The notes: generated from the letters alone by a model not told the origin. A DNA stretch of 28,354 bases from Peptococcaceae bacterium (GCA_900756555.1 CAAEKP010000063.1:1-28354), one strand, 5' to 3'; shown: positions 13,840 to 21,980, numbered from the stretch's first letter. Numbers and translations are program-made.

Positions 13840-15240
13840 TTGAACAAAGAACTTCCTCGCGTTCTCATTGGCGCGGTGCAGGGTCGTTCTGGCAAAACGA
13901 CATTTACTCTGGGTCTGCTGAAGGCGCTGACGGATATGGGGTTATCGGTGCAGCCGTTTAAGAAAGGTCCTGACTATATTGACCCCAGCTGGGCCACTTT
14001 TGCCAGCGGTACACAGTGCCGCAATTTAGATTTATTTATGATGGGCGCAGAAAACGTCCGCCAATCCTTTGTCCGCCATTCTGCGGGCTGTGATATCAGC
14101 GTGGTGGAAGGGGCTATGGGCCTTTTTGACGGGCTGGATGTGGAGGGCAGCAACAGCAGTGCGGAGCTGGCTTACACCATTGATGCGCCGGTATTGCTGG
14201 TGGTAAACTGCACACGTTTAACCCGCAGCGCTGCGGCGATTGTCAACGGTGTGGCAGGCTTTGATAAACGTATTCGCATTGGCGGTGTGATTTTAAATAA
14301 TGTGGCGCGTGCCCGTCATGAAAATATTTTAACTCAGAGTATTGCCCGTTATTGTGACGTGCCAGTGCTGGGTATTCTGCCCAAGTCCAAAGAAGTGGAA
14401 ATTCCGGACCGTCATCTGGGGTTGATTCCGGCCGGTGAGCAGGATATGCTACAAAATCGGATTGAACTGTTAGGAAATATGGTAAGTAATAATATAGATT
14501 TAGATAAATTGTTGCAGATTGCGCGCAGTGCGGCTCCCTTGCAGCAGGATGAGGCGGAAAAACTGGCTCAGAAGCTGGAGATTAGCTCAGAACGTGCGAA
14601 AGTGAAGATTGGGGTACTGCGGGACAAAGCGTTCAGTTTCTATTATCCGGAGAATTTAGAGGCCTTGGAGGCTGCCGGGGCAGAGCTGGTGTATATTGAC
14701 ACCATGCAGGCTAAACAGCTGCCGGAAATTGATGGTATGTACATCGGCGGTGGTTTTCCGGAAGTGATGGCGGAGCAGATCAGCGCCAATCGCAGTCTGC
14801 TGGAACAGATTAAAGCGGAGATAGAGGCTGACCTGCCTGTTTATGCTGAGTGCGGCGGTCTGATGTTTCTGGTGAAAAATATTCTGACCGCAGGTAAATC
14901 CTATCCGATGGTGGGTGTGTTTGACTGTGATGTGGAAATGAAGGCCAAACCGCAGGGTATTGGCTACACCATCCAGAAGATACTGCCGGGCAATCCGTTT
15001 TTTACGGAGGCATCTCTGGTGCGTGGTCATGAGTTCCATAATTCGCAGATTGTAAATATGCGGGAAAATCCATGTTATGGCTTTGCCACCCAGCGAGGCA
15101 AAGGAATTGTGCCGGGCTTTGATGGCCTGCTGTATAAAAATACCCTGGCGGGGTATCATCATTTACACAGTGCTGCGGCTCCAGAATGGGCAGAAAATAT
15201 GGTTTCTCTGGCTATGGCGCATCAAAAAAACAGGCAGTAA
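13840..15240 (+). CDS. cbiA: Cobyrinate a,c-diamide synthase family (CbiA/DsrN)
   Basis: A 466-aa ATP-dependent amidotransferase. The N-terminal ATPase domain has the P-loop QGRSGKT (residues 14-20) and VVEGAMGLFDG. The C-terminal class I glutaminase-like domain has Cys338 in YAECGGLMF and the late GHEFHNS motif. In corrin synthesis the family amidates cobyrinate. Members linked to dsr genes (DsrN) are thought to amidate the siroheme of DsrAB, and the position 220 nt before the dsr ferredoxin favours that role. No other cobalamin genes are nearby. The start is a TTG preceded by GTGGTGATG; no better start is in frame. Confidence 0.85.
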   Translation: MNKELPRVLIGAVQGRSGKTTFTLGLLKALTDMGLSVQPFKKGPDYIDPSWATFASGTQCRNLDLFMMGAENVRQSFVRHSAGCDISVVEGAMGLFDGLDVEGSNSSAELAYTIDAPVLLVVNCTRLTRSAAAIVNGVAGFDKRIRIGGVILNNVARARHENILTQSIARYCDVPVLGILPKSKEVEIPDRHLGLIPAGEQDMLQNRIELLGNMVSNNIDLDKLLQIARSAAPLQQDEAEKLAQKLEISSERAKVKIGVLRDKAFSFYYPENLEALEAAGAELVYIDTMQAKQLPEIDGMYIGGGFPEVMAEQISANRSLLEQIKAEIEADLPVYAECGGLMFLVKNILTAGKSYPMVGVFDCDVEMKAKPQGIGYTIQKILPGNPFFTEASLVRGHEFHNSQIVNMRENPCYGFATQRGKGIVPGFDGLLYKNTLAGYHHLHSAAAPEWAENMVSLAMAHQKNRQ

Positions 15241-15326
15241 AATGGGTGATAGAATTTTTTTATTCTTTAAGAATTTAACCCTTATTGATTTATCAGGCTA
15301 TTTTTCACGGAATTTTTGAAAAAAAT

Positions 15327-15353
15327 ATTGCAAAAATTCATGAAATATGCAAT
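15327..15353. promoter_or_regulatory. Palindromic operator candidate before the dsr operon
   Basis: Outer arms ATTGCA (15327-15332) and TGCAAT (15348-15353) surround an inner palindrome TTCATGAA (15337-15344). A possible promoter overlaps it: TTGCAA (15329-15334), 17 bp, AATGAT (15352-15357). The size and symmetry fit a dimeric regulator such as the LysR protein at 19009 or a Crp/Fnr-type factor. Confidence 0.5.
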
Positions 15354-15372
15354 GATAGGTGTGTGTTTGATT

Positions 15373-15396
15373 ACTCAGATTTTTATCCGAGTTTTG
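15373..15396 (+). promoter_or_regulatory. Leader hairpin in front of the dsr ferredoxin
   Basis: ACTCAGAT (15373-15380) and ATCCGAGT (15385-15392) pair with one mismatch around TTTT, followed by TTTG. It could be a weak terminator for cbiA or an attenuator in the dsr leader. Confidence 0.35.
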
Positions 15397-15460
15397 TGTT
15401 ATGTCGTGATTATCAATTAGTGAAGCTGGTTCATTTCAACCTGAAAGGAGTTGTTTAGAA

Positions 15461-15640
15461 ATGTTTATGCCAAGCGTAGATGCAGAAAAATGCGTTGCAT
15501 GTGGTGAATGTGCAGGCGCTTGCCCAGGTTCCGTATTCGTTGTAAACGAACACGCTGAAGTTACTGAAAACGAATGTCTGGGTTGCCAGAGCTGCGTACT
15601 GATTTGCCCAGTAGGCGCTATCACATTAAACGAATTCTAA
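15461..15640 (+). CDS. 2[4Fe-4S] ferredoxin heading the dsr operon
   Basis: A 59-aa ferredoxin with two complete cluster motifs, CVACGECAGACP and CLGCQSCVLICP. AAAGGAG lies 10 nt before the ATG at 15461. It precedes dsrA by 62 nt in the same orientation and uses the same restricted codon set (GAA, AAA, GCT, GTA), which implies high expression with DsrAB. It most likely carries electrons to DsrAB or a partner. The exact donor is not known from sequence. It is not the internal ferredoxin domain of DsrA or DsrB, which both retain their own. Confidence 0.9.
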   Translation: MFMPSVDAEKCVACGECAGACPGSVFVVNEHAEVTENECLGCQSCVLICPVGAITLNEF

Positions 15641-15666
15641 TTATTGATTTCGAAAAGGTATGTTAA

Positions 15667-15683
15667 TAGCAAACTAATTGCTA
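15667..15683 (+). promoter_or_regulatory. Small intercistronic hairpin between ferredoxin and dsrA
   Basis: TAGCAA (15667-15672) and TTGCTA (15678-15683) pair perfectly around ACTAA. No T-run follows, so mRNA processing or stability is more likely than termination. Confidence 0.35.
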
Positions 15684-15702
15684 AAAATAATTATGGAGGT
15701 GT

Positions 15703-16917
15703 ATGGATTTGGCAAAAGCTAGACCAATGCTGGACGAATTGAAAAAAGGTCAATGGCCTTCATTCGTTAAGGAAATCGAAAAAAGTGCTGCTAAAAATGA
15801 ACAGGCTGCTACTTTATTAGATTTATTAGAAGATTCATATGAAGAAAAACGCGTACACTGGAAACACGGTGGTATCGTAGGGGTTAGAGGTTACGGCGGT
15901 GGCGTTATCGGCCGTTACACAGACAGCCCAGAAAAATACCCAGCTGTTACAGAATTCCACACCGTTCGTGTAAACCAGACCTCTGGCTGGTTCTACAATT
16001 CTTCCGATATTCGTACTCTGTGCGATATCTGGGAAAAACACGGTTCTGGTTTGACAAATATGCACGGCGCTACAGGTGACATCGTATTCCTGGGTACCAC
16101 AACAGACCAGTTGCAGGAAACCTTTAACGACCTGTCTTATGCAGGTTGGGACTTAGGTGGTTCCGGTTCTAACTTCAGAACCCCATCCTGCTGCGTAGGC
16201 CCTGGCCGTTGCGAATATGCTTGCTTCGATACTCTGGATTTCCTGTACAACATCACTCAGGAATATCAGACCGAACTGCACAGACCAATGTGGCCATACA
16301 AATCCAAAATCAAAGTTTCCGGTTGCCCTAACGACTGCATCGCTTCTCAGGCTCGTGCAGATATCTCCGTACTGGGTACCTGGAGAGATGCAATTCAGAT
16401 CGATCAGGCTGAAGTAGCAAAATATGCTGATGCTGGTTTCGATATCGAAAACCTGGTTTGCGGCTACTGCCCAACCAAATGTATCTCCTATGATGCAGAC
16501 AAAAAAGAAATCACTGTAGACAACGACAACTGCACAAGATGTATGCACTGCATCAACGAAATGCCAAAAGCATTACACGTTGGTAAAGAAAAAGGCGCTA
16601 CTATCCTGATGGGTGGTAAAGCTACTATCGTACAGTCTGCATTCTTATCCTGGGTTGTTGTTCCATTCATGAAAATGGACAAAGAAGACGACTACAGAGA
16701 ATTCAAAGATTTAGTAGAAAAAGTATGGGAATGGTGGGATGAAAACGCCAAAGTTCGTGAAAGACTGGGCGAACTGATCTACAGAAAAGGTATGGCTGAA
16801 TTCCTGAAGGCTGTAGAACTGGATCCAATTCCACAGATGGTTAAACATCCTCGTGAAAACCCATATTACTTCTGGTATCCAGAAGATTTCGAAGATAAAA
16901 ACGGAGGTGCAAACTAA
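15703..16917 (+). CDS. dsrA: Dissimilatory sulfite reductase alpha subunit
   Basis: A 404-aa siroheme Fe-S protein that, with DsrB, reduces sulfite in the cytoplasm. The siroheme/4Fe-4S motif is intact: CCVGPGRCEYAC (Cys164, Cys170) and GCPNDC (Cys208, Cys212). A ferredoxin domain follows with CGYCPTKC and CTRCMHC (Cys253-283). GGAGGT lies only 3 nt before the ATG at 15703 but 9 nt before an in-frame TTG at 15709, so the true N-terminus may be MAKARPML. Its stop overlaps the dsrB start by one base. Codon use is strongly biased, as expected for an abundant enzyme. Confidence 0.97.
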   Translation: MDLAKARPMLDELKKGQWPSFVKEIEKSAAKNEQAATLLDLLEDSYEEKRVHWKHGGIVGVRGYGGGVIGRYTDSPEKYPAVTEFHTVRVNQTSGWFYNSSDIRTLCDIWEKHGSGLTNMHGATGDIVFLGTTTDQLQETFNDLSYAGWDLGGSGSNFRTPSCCVGPGRCEYACFDTLDFLYNITQEYQTELHRPMWPYKSKIKVSGCPNDCIASQARADISVLGTWRDAIQIDQAEVAKYADAGFDIENLVCGYCPTKCISYDADKKEITVDNDNCTRCMHCINEMPKALHVGKEKGATILMGGKATIVQSAFLSWVVVPFMKMDKEDDYREFKDLVEKVWEWWDENAKVRERLGELIYRKGMAEFLKAVELDPIPQMVKHPRENPYYFWYPEDFEDKNGGAN

Positions 16918-17990
16918 TGATCTCTCAATTCGCTCCTACTGATATCGGACCACCTCATTACTGGGACAAAATGCCTGAAATGAGCAAGAAAAACTATGGT
17001 CAGTGGCAGTATCATGAATACCTGAAACCAGGTGTTATAAAACACGTAGGCCCTGCTGGTGCTCTGTACACCGTTCGTGTAGGTTCCCCACGTCTGCTGT
17101 CCATCGAAACCTTAAGATGGTTTGCTGATGTTGCTGACAAATACTGTGATGGTAAACTGCGTTTCACATCCCGTCACAACGTTGAATTCATGCTGGACGA
17201 CGAAACCAAAATCGACGCTCTGGTTGCTGAATTAGAAGGTGCTGGCTGGCCAGTAGGTGGTACAGGCAAATCCCTGAAAAACATCCTGCATACACAGGGT
17301 TGGGTTCACTGCCACAGTGCTGCTACTGATGCTTCTGGTACAGTTAAAGCTGTTATGGATGACCTGTTTGAATACTTCAAAAAAGATGATCTGCCAGCTA
17401 AACTGAAAGTTTCCATGGCTTGCTGCCTGAACATGTGCGGTGCTGTACACTGCTCCGACATCGCTTGGGTTGGTATCCACAGAAAAATTCCAAGAGTAAA
17501 TGACGCTGAAGTAGCACATAGCTGCGAAATTCCAAACATCATTGCTTCTTGTCCAAAAGCTGCAATCAAACCAAATCCAAAAGCAAAATCCGTAACAATC
17601 AACGAAGAAAAATGTATGTACTGCGGTAACTGCTTCTCCGTATGTCCTGCTCTGCCAATCGCAGACCCAGAAAACGACGGTATCGCTGTATTCGTTGGTG
17701 GTAAAGTATCCAATGCTCGTACCGCTCCAACATTCAGTAAATTAGCAATCCCATACATTCCAAATGAACCACCACGTTGGGATACTCTGGTTAAAACAAT
17801 CAGACACCTGGTAGAAGTTTGGGTTGAAAACGCTCGTAAAGGCGAACGTTATGGCGAATGGATTGACAGAATCGGTTGGGAAAAATTCTTTGAACTGACC
17901 GGTCTGGAATTCACCGATAAACACATCGATGACTTCACATTCTCCGTTAAAACATTCCACACAGGTAACGGCTTCAAATTTACAAAATAA
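16917..17990 (+). CDS. dsrB: Dissimilatory sulfite reductase beta subunit
   Basis: A 357-aa partner of DsrA. The motif HCHSAATD near residue 131 and ACCLNMCGAVHCSD (Cys169-179) provide the siroheme-linked cluster site. The ferredoxin motif CMYCGNCFSVCP lies at 233-244. All cluster cysteines appear present, and this subunit normally carries the catalytically active siroheme. GGAGGTGC lies upstream, and TAATG overlap with dsrA indicates translational coupling. The subunit is typical in length. Confidence 0.97.
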   Translation: MISQFAPTDIGPPHYWDKMPEMSKKNYGQWQYHEYLKPGVIKHVGPAGALYTVRVGSPRLLSIETLRWFADVADKYCDGKLRFTSRHNVEFMLDDETKIDALVAELEGAGWPVGGTGKSLKNILHTQGWVHCHSAATDASGTVKAVMDDLFEYFKKDDLPAKLKVSMACCLNMCGAVHCSDIAWVGIHRKIPRVNDAEVAHSCEIPNIIASCPKAAIKPNPKAKSVTINEEKCMYCGNCFSVCPALPIADPENDGIAVFVGGKVSNARTAPTFSKLAIPYIPNEPPRWDTLVKTIRHLVEVWVENARKGERYGEWIDRIGWEKFFELTGLEFTDKHIDDFTFSVKTFHTGNGFKFTK

Positions 17991-18043
17991 GTTTGCTGCC
18001 TGACCTTGTCAGGAAAAAATATTAATTGGGTGGTGTGCCGAAA

Positions 18044-18247
18044 ATGGCTGAATACACACATGAAGAATTAATGGCTAAAGTGTTAGAAGTTTTGGCTACA
18101 AAAGACAAAATGAAAAACAAAGAAATCGCTACTATCTTAGACGTTAAGAAAAAAGAAGTAGACTTAGCTGTTAATGATTTAGCTAAAGAAGGTAAAGTAG
18201 AATTCCTGTATCTGGGTACTTCTTACGTTACCTTACCAAAAGCGTAA
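18044..18247 (+). CDS. dsrD: DsrD, winged-helix activator of DsrAB
   Basis: A 67-aa winged-helix protein (MAEYTHEELMAKVLEVL, with NKEIATILDVKKKEVDLAVNDL as helices and VEFLYLGTSYVTL as the wing). DsrD proteins are known to stimulate sulfite reduction by DsrAB. The frame extends to a TTG at 18026, but GGGTGGTG lies between that codon and the ATG at 18044, so the ATG is preferred. The position directly after dsrB is the usual one. Presence of dsrD generally marks reductive rather than oxidative Dsr systems. Confidence 0.9.
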   Translation: MAEYTHEELMAKVLEVLATKDKMKNKEIATILDVKKKEVDLAVNDLAKEGKVEFLYLGTSYVTLPKA

Positions 18248-18261
18248 GCTTTTCATCTGTA

Positions 18262-18289
18262 CTGCCGGACAGTTTGTGCTGTCTGGCAG
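18262..18289 (+). promoter_or_regulatory. Strong intercistronic hairpin after dsrD
   Basis: CTGCCGGACAG (18262-18272) pairs with CTGTCTGGCAG (18279-18289) over 11 bp with one G-U, loop TTTGTG. GGCAGTAAAAG follows without a T-run. It is likely an mRNA end-protecting or processing element separating the dsrABD message from the downstream genes. Confidence 0.55.
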
Positions 18290-18315
18290 GGCAGTAAAAG
18301 ATTGGGGGAAATATA

Positions 18316-18516
18316 ATGAGTTTAATGGATGATCTGAATGAATATGTCGATTATTGCTATGATCTGATGGTGGAAATGAAAGCCACCAAATCCAGTGAAT
18401 ATAAGCTGGGGATCGGCGATGGCATGGAGCAAATGCTCGATATGCTGTACGACTATCTGGAAGAATATCCGGGCTTTGTGGACCCCCGACATAAATATGA
18501 TAAATTTAAAATGTAG
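18316..18516 (+). CDS. Undescribed 66-aa acidic protein in the dsr operon
   Basis: I do not recognise this protein. It lies between dsrD and dsrC in the same orientation, 15 nt before dsrC, with GGGGGAA 8 nt before its ATG. The sequence is acidic and aromatic (MSLMDDLNEYVDYCYDLMVEM, then MLDMLYDYLEEYPGF) and looks all-helical with a single Cys. Codon use is ordinary (CTG, GAT, CCC), unlike the strongly biased dsrABDC genes around it. That suggests lower expression or a different origin. A role with DsrC or DsrAB, for example as adaptor or assembly factor, is inference from position only. Confidence 0.75.
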   Translation: MSLMDDLNEYVDYCYDLMVEMKATKSSEYKLGIGDGMEQMLDMLYDYLEEYPGFVDPRHKYDKFKM

Positions 18517-18531
18517 AGGAGACAGATTACT

Positions 18532-18849
18532 ATGCCAAACATTGAAGTTAATGGCCAGACAGTTGAACTGGACGAAGACGGTTTCTTAGTAAAATTAGAC
18601 GAATGGAACGAAGACGTTGCTAAATTCTTAGCAAAAGAAGAAGGCGTTGATGAACTGACAGAAGATCACTGGAAAATCATCAACTACCTGAAAGGCTACT
18701 TTGCTGAATATGGTATCGCTCCAATGGTACGTAAAATGACAAAAGAATCCGGTTATTCTTTAAAAGAAATTTACGACCTGTTCCCATCCGGCCCAGCTAA
18801 AGGTGCTTGTAAAGTTGCTGGTCTGCCAAAACCAACTGGTTGTGTTTGA
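18532..18849 (+). CDS. dsrC: DsrC, sulfur-carrier partner of DsrAB
   Basis: A 105-aa DsrC/TusE-family protein. The flexible C-terminal arm keeps both redox cysteines, Cys93 (GACKVAG) and Cys104 (PTGCV). These are the pair that receives sulfur from DsrAB and forms the trisulfide later reduced by DsrMK, so this is a true DsrC and not a one-Cys relative. AGAGGAGA lies 9 nt before the ATG. Codon bias is as strong as in dsrAB. It is the last gene before a strong terminator. Confidence 0.96.
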   Translation: MPNIEVNGQTVELDEDGFLVKLDEWNEDVAKFLAKEEGVDELTEDHWKIINYLKGYFAEYGIAPMVRKMTKESGYSLKEIYDLFPSGPAKGACKVAGLPKPTGCV

Positions 18850-18871
18850 TTTATCTCTCACATCGGTCCAA

Positions 18872-18899
18872 AACCCGGCTGCATAAGCCGGGTTTTTTT
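18872..18899 (+). terminator. Terminator of the dsr operon
   Basis: AACCCGGCT (18872-18880) and AGCCGGGTT (18886-18894) form a perfect 9-bp GC-rich stem with loop GCATA and a run of seven T. Confidence 0.95.
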
Positions 18900-19008
18900 G
18901 TACCTGATTCCTGCTGGCGACACGGAGCAAACGGAAACCGAATACATAATTGATCTGAGGATATACATAGCTGTTATCAATACTTTGGCGTTAAAAGGGG
19001 GAAGCGCA

Positions 19009-19914
19009 GTGAACACCAATGATTTAAAATATTATCTGGCTATCTGTCAGGAAAAAAGTTTCGCGCAAGCGGCGAAGAATTTGTTCTTAACACAGCAGGG
19101 CGTGGGTAAGATTATCAAACGCCTGGAAGATGAGTTGGGTGTGCCGTTGCTGGTGCGCACGCCAAATGGGATTGAACCAACGGAGTGCGGTAATCTGCTG
19201 GAAAAGCGAGCCCGTTATATTATTGACTATATTGAAAGTATGGAGCAGGAGTTTCAGGAAATAGCCTGGACGGATGAAGGACGTATTCGTTTGGCCTCCG
19301 CTTATGGGATTTTAAATTCTCTATCGGCAGATTGTCTGTGGAATTTTCGCAATCAGTATGATATTGATCTGCAATACACGGAGCATCCTGATGTGCACGT
19401 GGAAAGTCTGGTCAATAAAGGCAGTGCCAATATTGGTTTTGCTATTCAGCCGGTGGATGACAGCCGCTTTGATAAGATTCCGCTAACCAGCCATCGTTTG
19501 TATGCCATTGTGAATCAGGAGCATGAGCTGAGCAGGAAAGCGTATATGACCTATGAAGATTTGCAAGGGCAAAAACTGATTATTGAGAATAATGAATTTA
19601 AGCTGCATCAGATTATTAAGCAGCAATGTCAACAGCGCAAAGTGGAGCCGAATATTGTGTTTGAGACCAGCGGATTGATTCTCTGTCATAAGATGGTGCG
19701 GCAAAATAAAGGGATTTCCGTGACGGTGGATTATATGCTTCATGACGCGCACTATGACAATGTGGTGGCTATTCCCTTTGATGATCCTGCTGCGGCGTGG
19801 GAGCCTTGTATTATTTTGAAAAAGGGTACCACTTTGAGCCATAATATGCAGACATTTATTGAATTTATTTTGCGCTGGCGCGATCATCCAGAAGCCATGT
19901 TGGTAAATAAGTAG
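19009..19914 (+). CDS. LysR-family transcriptional regulator
   Basis: A 301-aa regulator. The N-terminal winged helix (NDLKYYLAICQEKSFAQAAKNLF, TQQGVGKIIKRLEDELGVPLL) and the substrate-binding domain are typical of LysR proteins. The long frame starts at 18898, inside the dsr terminator. The GTG at 19009, preceded by AAAAGGGGG, is the only sensible start. It lies next to the dsr operon and could control it, the adjacent alcohol-dehydrogenase-like gene, or itself. The effector is not known. The downstream ADH-like gene is 152 nt away. Confidence 0.88.
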   Translation: MNTNDLKYYLAICQEKSFAQAAKNLFLTQQGVGKIIKRLEDELGVPLLVRTPNGIEPTECGNLLEKRARYIIDYIESMEQEFQEIAWTDEGRIRLASAYGILNSLSADCLWNFRNQYDIDLQYTEHPDVHVESLVNKGSANIGFAIQPVDDSRFDKIPLTSHRLYAIVNQEHELSRKAYMTYEDLQGQKLIIENNEFKLHQIIKQQCQQRKVEPNIVFETSGLILCHKMVRQNKGISVTVDYMLHDAHYDNVVAIPFDDPAAAWEPCIILKKGTTLSHNMQTFIEFILRWRDHPEAMLVNK

Positions 19915-20066
19915 ACAGAGTTTTTTTAATAAAAATTTTTTGGTGAAAAAAGAGAGTTGTAGCCTGAGAACCTTCCGTTTCTTCTCAAAGCCTTGTTTCC
20001 ATGTTATAGTGAAAGCAGATCATTTGACATAGCAGAGAACGATATCACGGAAATGGAGGCTGAACC

Positions 20067-21305
20067 ATGGGAACGAGCGCGCAAGATTCAACGCAGATAC
20101 CATACGCGAAGCAGGCAAATCAAACACAATTTTTTTACGGCAAAGAAGAAGAAAAAAGAATCGGTATGTTGTTACAGTCAGTTGCGAAAAAAGTATTGGT
20201 ACTGTATGGCAGGGAAGAATTGCGCAATACCAGTTGGTATGAGCAGATGTTGGATTCTCTACAGACAGTGCAGATTAGTTTTGTGGAGTTTGGCGGTATA
20301 GATGGCAACACAGAACTGGCTCAGATTGAAGAAGGAATCAGCGTGTGTCACAGGCAGCAGGTGGATTATATTTTAGCAGTGGGAGGCGGCAGCGTCATTG
20401 ATGCGGCCAAAGCAATTGCCATGGGTGCGGTTTGTGACCACTGTGTGTGGAATTATTTTACCACGGAACAGAAACCTACAGCAGCGTTACCTGTTGCACT
20501 GGTGTTGACCATCCCTGGCAGTGGTTCGGAGAATAATGACCAGACGATGATTACAAACGAGGCTACGTTATTAAAGATGAGCTGTCGCAGTCAGGTATTA
20601 CAGCCACAGTTTTGTATCATTAGTCCGGAAATTTTCTACACCATCGAGCAACCGCAGTTGGCGCACGCTGTAGTGAGTATGCTCACTCGCTTGCTGTGTG
20701 ATTATTTATTGTTATTGCATCAGGATGCCGATGTAAAACGGATTAAAAAGATGGAACAAAAAATTAAGACGTTGCTGCATAAAGCACGGGTGTTACAGCT
20801 GAATCGCTTTGACGATAATGCCTGGCTGGAACTGGTGCTGTTAGATGCTTACCAGAGTAATCAGGATCAGGACGGGCGGCAGGAAGATGCTTGCCTGCAC
20901 ATGGCTGCTGAACTCAGTGCGATGTATGATGTGCCTTACGGTGCGGTATTGGCAGTATTATTGCCTGCATGGGTGCAGTTTGTTTGCAGCAAAAATCCGC
21001 AAGCATATTGTTCGTTTGCCCAGAATATTATGGGTGTGGATGTTGCTTTGGAACCACAGGATCAGTTGCAGGAAGGTATTCGGCAGTTGGAAGGATTCCT
21101 GGCGGAAATGGGCTTGTCCAATAGTTTATGCGCGTTGGGAATCGAAGATTTCTGCTTTAAAAATGTAGCCCAGATTTGTACTGGCTATGGCTGGGGGCAA
21201 GAACAGCCATTTGGCGTAATACAACCATTATATTGGCAGGATTTGTATCAGATTTATCAATCCGTTTATGAGCACACAATCTCCGAAGAAGTTTGCTCGG
21301 CATAG
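20067..21305 (+). CDS. Iron-ADH (butanol dehydrogenase/YqhD type) homologue lacking the metal ligands
   Basis: A 412-aa member of the group III alcohol dehydrogenase fold. The NAD(P)-binding features are kept: AVGGGSVIDAAKAIA (Gly106-Ser109) and PGSGSENN. The four expected metal ligands are not. Where YqhD-like enzymes have VVDAFVH, this protein has VVSMLTR (Ser204, Arg208). The GHEL His is absent in HMAAELSAMYD, and the LDHA His is Tyr291 in VPYGA. It is therefore probably catalytically dead as a metal-dependent dehydrogenase and may be regulatory, structural or differently active. GGAGG lies 7 nt before the start. The alignment is by eye. Confidence 0.8.
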   Translation: MGTSAQDSTQIPYAKQANQTQFFYGKEEEKRIGMLLQSVAKKVLVLYGREELRNTSWYEQMLDSLQTVQISFVEFGGIDGNTELAQIEEGISVCHRQQVDYILAVGGGSVIDAAKAIAMGAVCDHCVWNYFTTEQKPTAALPVALVLTIPGSGSENNDQTMITNEATLLKMSCRSQVLQPQFCIISPEIFYTIEQPQLAHAVVSMLTRLLCDYLLLLHQDADVKRIKKMEQKIKTLLHKARVLQLNRFDDNAWLELVLLDAYQSNQDQDGRQEDACLHMAAELSAMYDVPYGAVLAVLLPAWVQFVCSKNPQAYCSFAQNIMGVDVALEPQDQLQEGIRQLEGFLAEMGLSNSLCALGIEDFCFKNVAQICTGYGWGQEQPFGVIQPLYWQDLYQIYQSVYEHTISEEVCSA

Positions 21306-21327
21306 TAAGGTTATCTCTACTCTCTAC

Positions 21328-21366
21328 ACAAAAAGACCAGTCCTTTTTCCAGGCTGGTCTTTTTGT
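21328..21366. terminator. Bidirectional terminator
   Basis: ACAAAAAGACCAG (21328-21340) and CTGGTCTTTTTGT (21354-21366) pair perfectly over 13 bp. It serves both the ADH-like gene (plus) and the acetyltransferase gene (minus). Confidence 0.93.
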
Positions 21367-21373
21367 ATGCGCA

Positions 21374-21826
21374 CTATTTTTGTTTTTCCATGACATAATT
21401 GGTCAGCCACACATTTTGTCGGCAGATCTGCTGCTGTCTGACTACACGATAACCGCGCTGCTCAAAAAATGGTCTGGCGGTGATGGAGGCGTGCGTGGTA
21501 ATTGTGATTGTGTCCACAGCTTGCTCCAGTGCATCACAGATGGCGGTGGCATATCCACGGCGTTGATAATCTTTGTGGACAAACAGTCTGTCTAAATAGC
21601 CAGAGACGTCTATATCACCAAAGCCGACAATAATACCGTCTTCAATAGCTATGATGGTGTGGTGTGCTAAAAAGCCAGAGTTCCAGGCTGCTAAATCTGT
21701 TGCGCCGGTAGCCCATACGTCCAGTTGCTCTTTTGTATAATCCTGAGCATTGATAGTATGGACTGTGTCATAAAACAATGCTGCCAGTGCAGGGCAATCT
21801 TCTGGTTGATAAGGTCGCAGATACAT
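21374..21826 (-). CDS. GNAT-family N-acetyltransferase (YafP-like)
   Basis: A 150-aa acetyl-CoA-dependent acetyltransferase. It opens MYLRPYQPEDCPALAALFYD, and motif A appears as LDRLFVHKDYQRRGYATAICD, where RRGYA is the acetyl-CoA pyrophosphate loop. It ends with RPFFEQRGYR. The substrate is unknown. The reading frame extends further upstream, but GGGAGG lies 5 nt before the ATG at 21826. It converges with the ADH-like gene at the shared terminator. Confidence 0.85.
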   Translation of the reverse strand: MYLRPYQPEDCPALAALFYDTVHTINAQDYTKEQLDVWATGATDLAAWNSGFLAHHTIIAIEDGIIVGFGDIDVSGYLDRLFVHKDYQRRGYATAICDALEQAVDTITITTHASITARPFFEQRGYRVVRQQQICRQNVWLTNYVMEKQK

Positions 21827-21980
21827 AAAAACCTCCCGATTGGTTGGATTGATAGAATAGAATATGAAATATTTTGATATTGTATTGTAGCACAAAAGCG
21901 ATTGCATTGGCAAGAGGAAGTTTATAGAATAAAAAGGGCTTTAAAGGCAATATTTAATTTTATAAATAAAAAATATGGGC

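Noticed and set aside
18898..19008. N-terminal extension of the LysR protein
   Set aside because: The upstream start lies in the dsr terminator, and the region does not resemble a LysR N-terminus. GTG at 19009 has a ribosome binding site.
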